Shown here: piece by piece, positions 59,221-64,000 of the stretch
Layout of the letters: the number at the start of each line of letters is the position of its first letter
How positions within the stretch are numbered: the first letter of the stretch is position 1
Source: Acanthopleura granulata
Lineage: Eukaryota; Mollusca; Polyplacophora; Chitonida; Chitonidae
Direction: 5' to 3'
Assembly: GCA_016165875.1 (NCBI GenBank)
Contig: JABBOT010000011.1
Span: forward strand, 11,487,491-11,551,490
DNA: 64,000 bases
Program-made: the position numbers and the translations under genes
The notes under the pieces: generated by a model
Seen by the model: only the letters and a program-made list of their open reading frames with translations
Databases searched by the model: none
Told to the model about the DNA's origin: nothing

Positions 59221-61342
59221 TGTTGAGAAAACAAACAAACAACAAGAAGAACAAAAAAACAAAACAATGTATGATGTAAACTTCAAATGAGAAAGTGTGA
59301 AAAGTTATTTATAAATATAATCGTCAGACTTTTTTTCTACTTTATTACGACGGAGAGAGTTTAATATAATTGGTATGTGGTAGGTATTTGTGAGGGCCCC
59401 TTCGTGACTACCACTGTGTATGCTGTAAACACATCTATACGTGTATTTACTTTCGCCTTCGTAAATATAAAATTATACAATATATCACACGCATTACTGA
59501 TAGTGTATTGGATGCTTTCAAAACCAAAGTCGAAATGTCTTTATTTTCTTTTTTTTAACATTTCTAAATCGTCGAACGAATATGAGGGTGAACTGAAGAA
59601 TACTACTTGACCTGGCCTGTCCAATGCACTTCAGTCTGAGTGTCATCACCTGTCATAAACATAAGCCAACAAGCCTCAAACGCCCGAGGCTAAAAACTTT
59701 GGGGTGACATCCCTCACAGATTGTGGAGACTCTATCGAATGTGACAAAGTGTATAACGGTTTTCATTTTCTCTCACATTTGGGTCGTATAGTGCCACAGC
59801 TTGTGTTCACTGATTGGTTACTTTTCCTCAAATCAGAAACGTGCTTGTTGTACTCGGCCAGCATTGCACCCAACCCCACCCCTCTCCCATCACTGCCACC
59901 ACCACCACTCATTAACTCCAAGGACACAAGACTGTGTTTGTATATTTGTGGTCGTCAGAGCACAAAAATCTTGTTGATCACAGTTGTATCGTTTTCTAAG
60001 CGTACAATTAATGTGCCAAGGGTTCAGGAAAACAAATTGTTGCAAATCTGGATTTAGGTGACCTTTGTCTTTTGCCTTCCACCTGGTACCAGTGGGCTTC
60101 CATAGCAATGTCCTGAATTTGACTTCAACCAAATAGTTGTTACAAGGCACGAAATACATCACATGCAATAATGGAATTTGACATTACACTCGCATCGCTA
60201 TCATCAACACAAGGTCGTTTTCGTTACATATTATATTTACTGGACATATACAGAATTCCACAAGAACAAGACAGGTTTGTTACGACAGTAACAAAGAGTA
60301 AATAAATAGACTACTTGAAAGAATAATATAAAGATTATAGAATAGTGACAACATGTTAATTGTTGTCTTGCAGATATTTATATAAAAGCGACCCCCAAAA
60401 CTCTTTCCTCACCTGAAACGTATTATGTCTGTACCACACTTATGAAAAACCTTGGCAATAGCTCAAGTATATATTGATGTTGCCGTACATTAACACATCA
60501 CTAGTAATTTCTAAATGTATAGATCTATAGGTTATTGTGTAGTTAATCTCTTCAGAGATATTGTTGGGAAATACATGACAACTGAAGTTTCCCTCGGTCA
60601 GTCATAACTTATAGCATAAAGGCCCTGGCGCTAATTGTTGACAGTAACAGCCGAGTTTTACAATTCCATGCATGGGGATATAGCAATTCATTTCGCAGAT
60701 GTGTAGAGGATGGGGTCAATGATTTTAGGGTATAAACTTGAAATGGATGAAAGGTGCATTCAAAATATGTTAAAGTGTCCTCACGCGTGTTCGCACGCAT
60801 GGATACATATGGAGTAATATAGCTGGTTAACAGGTCTGGAACAAATGCTGGATGATAGTCGGCGACCAGGTGATCATGCCTTTTTTTACTAATGTAGTAA
60901 GGTATCACCTTTCCACATGCAGGCTACCAAGGAAAGAAACGCATATGGGTGAAGTTGATTCCTTAGCTGTCATTTTGAGCCAAGTTGATCAATCAAAAGT
61001 CGGAAGCAACAGTAGCTTACTCAGCAATGACATCATGTCAGAAAAGGACGCTCATCTCGTGCAACAATACCTTTCGCAACCTATGCCTTTCTTTTTCAAC
61101 AGAGTAAATACATATATAATTCCTTTTCTCTCAGAGTGTGTGTTCCGCCCAACTTCACTATATATATTAACAGAAGATACAGATATAGTTGCACCACCTG
61201 ATACATCGTTGGTTCCCTCTAGATGAATTTTATAAAGTTCATCTATTTGACATTCAGTACAGAATTATCCGAAACATATATACAATATACTGGCATATTA
61301 CAGACCCCATCTGTAAATGATGTATATCTTTTAAAGTGTTTG

Positions 61343-61448
61343 TCTGCCAGCAACAGTTTCCTTCGGGATCTCTCCGGTTTCTCCCTATCATAATGTTGGC
61401 CGCCGTGAAATATTCTTGAGTACGGCTTAAAACACTACTCAAATAAAT
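61343..61448 (+). mobile_element. SINE 3' fragment
   Basis: CTGCCAGCAACAGTTTCC, TAATGTTGGCCGCCGTGAAA, TATTCTTGAGTACGGC and CAAATAAATCA. Internal deletions are present and the head is absent. Confidence 0.75.
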
Positions 61449-63069
61449 CACATACCAGAAGGGTGGTGGGTCTAATAGTGAGCCTTGGTTGAGTCCGACT
61501 GGAACTTCACATTGGGACTCCGCCAGTTTGTACCACGTGTTGTTTCCTGTTGAAAGGAAAAGACAAGCAGTTCAAAATGTAAGTCTGCAACGCGAAATAG
61601 AAACGGAAATTAAATGCATTCAAATGTTTGAATTTCAAGTTAGAATTATTGGCCACACTGTCAATGACAACTGCGGTACTGTGGTGTCACAACACATTGT
61701 TTCTTAATATTTATCTTACAGGAGAATTTAATAGAACATTATTTAAGTCATCTTTTGCCCATTGGCAATACGAGCCATACCAACATGTAGTTCAGGACGC
61801 CCATAACATCAATTTGAAAGAAAAAAACTTTAACCGTTTAAAAAACTCATTGATTGTAAGTATTAATATGGAAAGTGTTTTTGCCCATATGGTTTTCACT
61901 TTTTCCCATCTCTTGATCTTTGTTGAATTCATAGTCAGCCTCCTTTTTTTGAACTAACTAAAGTAGCTATCTACCACGCCACTATTCTGTCAGATCACAG
62001 AGAGTTTGAACAGTGCCTTACGGCATATACGCCGTAGAATGCTTTGCCAATGGCGCAATACACCATCTTTTTCATACCAGTAGGAACAAAATGTAGTGTA
62101 TATAACCGAAACCTGTGTGGCAATTTGGTTTAAACCCAGACTCTAAGTTGAGGAGGATACAATTGCCCGTCGAATGATTGTACACCGGCTTCATCATCAA
62201 CAATTCAGTGAGAAGTGTCTATGATTAGATCGGTTAGACATATGAACTGTTTGCACATACTGTAGAATAACACTGGCTGCGGAAGGTAGTGATACAATCA
62301 AAGTATTTGAACCAAGCTGATATACACATTGCAGGAGTTTAGAATATATAAAGTCAGAGAAACGCCCTTTGAAAACGTCCAAGGATTGCAATTTATAAAG
62401 TTTCAGTTGCAACAAGTAGCTCTATGAGCGTTGTCATTATTGTTGCTGTTGTTGTTGTTGTTGTTTGAGGATGATGGCCTTTTTTGTCGTTATCGTGCTC
62501 GCATTTTTGAAATGTGCATGTGTAGCACTCAAAAAGATAGCAGCCACATTATCAAAGGAGGAAACCGGGCCATAGTAGACGTATTGTGACACGCGAAGGT
62601 TTTGTTATATGTAAAATTATAAGTTTAAACTGACAAATACATACACAAGGTACATAGGCAGTGAGGAAAATCAATGCGCTGGTTTAACCTATTTTACCCT
62701 ACTGTGATTCAGATGCTATATATCAGGACAATGAGGTTAACGCCGTGGAGTTGTCTGCTCATGATGCCAAAGTTTCACCGCACAACTGTAATATGCGGTT
62801 CTATATTGTGTTCTAGGCAGTCGTATGTACTCATCGGCCTCACCTGGCGTTTCATCTAGAACAGATGGGCTGGCGGATGTGACTCGATCCTTTGGGGAGA
62901 AGTTATCCTTTCCATACGTCTAGTGACATTATTGCGGGGCCTTTATATACTCGTGTGTATAGTACTAGCTAACGCTGTCAGAATCACAGTTCGGCTGAGG
63001 CTTTAAGTCGGGAGGCTTATCCATGGGCATCTGACAAAGGTCGGTGCATGGTTTCCTCCCGGCTCTCTC

Positions 63070-63225
63070 GCTCTCTGTTGTCCGTAGAGTTTTCATCGTT
63101 TTCTGTTATCACAAAATTGTCATTTTTGTTTTCTCAGAATTAGCATCGCTTTCTGATATAACCAAAGATGTCATTGCTTTCTGTTATCACAGTAATTTTC
63201 ATCGCGTTCCAGTATCATCGTCATC
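63070..63225. repeat. Degenerate 34-38-bp tandem repeat
   Basis: TTTTCATCGTTTTCTGTTAT and related blocks (CATCGCTTTCTGATAT, CATTGCTTTCTGTTAT, CATCGCGTTCCAGTAT) recur four times. Confidence 0.65.
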
Positions 63226-64000
63226 TCTGTATAACCGTGAAAGACGTGGCCTGTGTAGGAGACCAGAACCACAGTCTCATCCGCACAGTCCTAGAACTGT
63301 CCGGCAGGAATGTCACTTCATGATATACATAAAATTTGGACCAAAGAAAATATATATTTCCAATAATAAAATAAGCTAATGGTCTATTACTTTTTCGTGC
63401 TGAAACTAATATTTTTCTCGTAGAGTATGATATTGCCCTTTAAAACAACCCCCCAAGCATCTTTCCAAGATCAACAGAAGTCATAGTATAAGAAAAGTCA
63501 TCAGCTTAGTTATGGTTGAAAGGTCATAAGGTCATCTATTGTATATCTGAGACACCGGTCCGCAGGATATGCTGTTATGCACAGATGTGACACAGTTAGG
63601 GCCAACAGTGAAGACCCATATGCTGTACTGACTCACCGCATTTAGAGGCGCATTGTTGTACAGATGAACAACAGAGGAAGTGATACATCTATAAACCGGA
63701 AGTATGGAAACAAAGGAACAGAAAATGGGTCATAGATATATGAATAGAGAGGCATTGACTGTGTCCCCGTTTCTGAGGAGCATACTGTAACCCGGTACAT
63801 TATGCACAAAGCAATGGCCAGATATGTGGTATATATGATATCCAGATGTGTTTAATAAATTATTTGACTTACATTTAGTCAAGGAGAAACAGATAGGGCT
63901 TTACTGGCATGAATAAATGAACTTTGGCCACTTTTGTTATCACTTTTTAAGATAAATAATTCCCTAACTAATGTTGATATAGACAGTCTGAGCTCTCTCA

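Larger units (their letters stand above)
54480..64000. other. Upstream flank without recognised genes
   Basis: Contains low-complexity A/T tracts, the 147-bp duplication, R4 copy 4, a SINE fragment and a degenerate array. No frame matched a family I know. A neighbouring gene's introns could run through here. Confidence 0.6.

Overview
This is nuclear DNA from an animal, most likely a lophotrochozoan invertebrate (mollusc, brachiopod or relative). That placement rests on intron-rich gene structure, many minisatellites, and at least a dozen copies of a tRNA-derived SINE. The exact phylum cannot be fixed by reading alone. Nothing prokaryotic is present: no operons, no CRISPR array, no rRNA.

Only one protein-coding gene can be supported. 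It is a sodium/chloride-dependent solute carrier of the SLC6 family, closest in character to the creatine/taurine/GABA transporter branch. It lies on the minus strand from an ATG at 54,211 to a stop at 14,673, about 40 kb. Thirteen coding exons were found. All have GT/AG borders, and every neighbouring pair is phase-compatible except across one gap: no exon for TM6 could be found between 34,713 and 29,863. With a normal TM6 the protein would be about 650 residues, usual for the family.

The most notable feature is two alternative first coding exons, 13.4 kb apart (54,064-54,211 and 40,644-40,767). Each encodes its own start, N-terminus and a different TM1, the helix that carries the ion and substrate site. 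Both end with the same split glycine codon (phase 1), so either can join the exon at 37,125-37,256. Each has a TATA-like element and a CACGTG E-box just upstream. Promoter choice could therefore yield two transporters that differ in the core of the binding site. Intron 3 also holds a decayed partial copy of exon 3, complete with an acceptor site.

Layout: 1-14.4 kb is gene-free and rich in satellites (a 67-bp array at 1.23-3.6 kb, a 42-bp array at 3.75-4.07 kb, an 18-bp GGC-rich array at 5.3 kb, and 90-, 52- and 60-bp arrays at 10.8-11.85 kb). 14.4-54.5 kb is the SLC6 gene, with introns holding SINEs, fold-back elements, a strong 24-bp hairpin at 22.1 kb and further minisatellites. 54.5-64 kb is upstream flank with degenerate repeats and no recognised gene.
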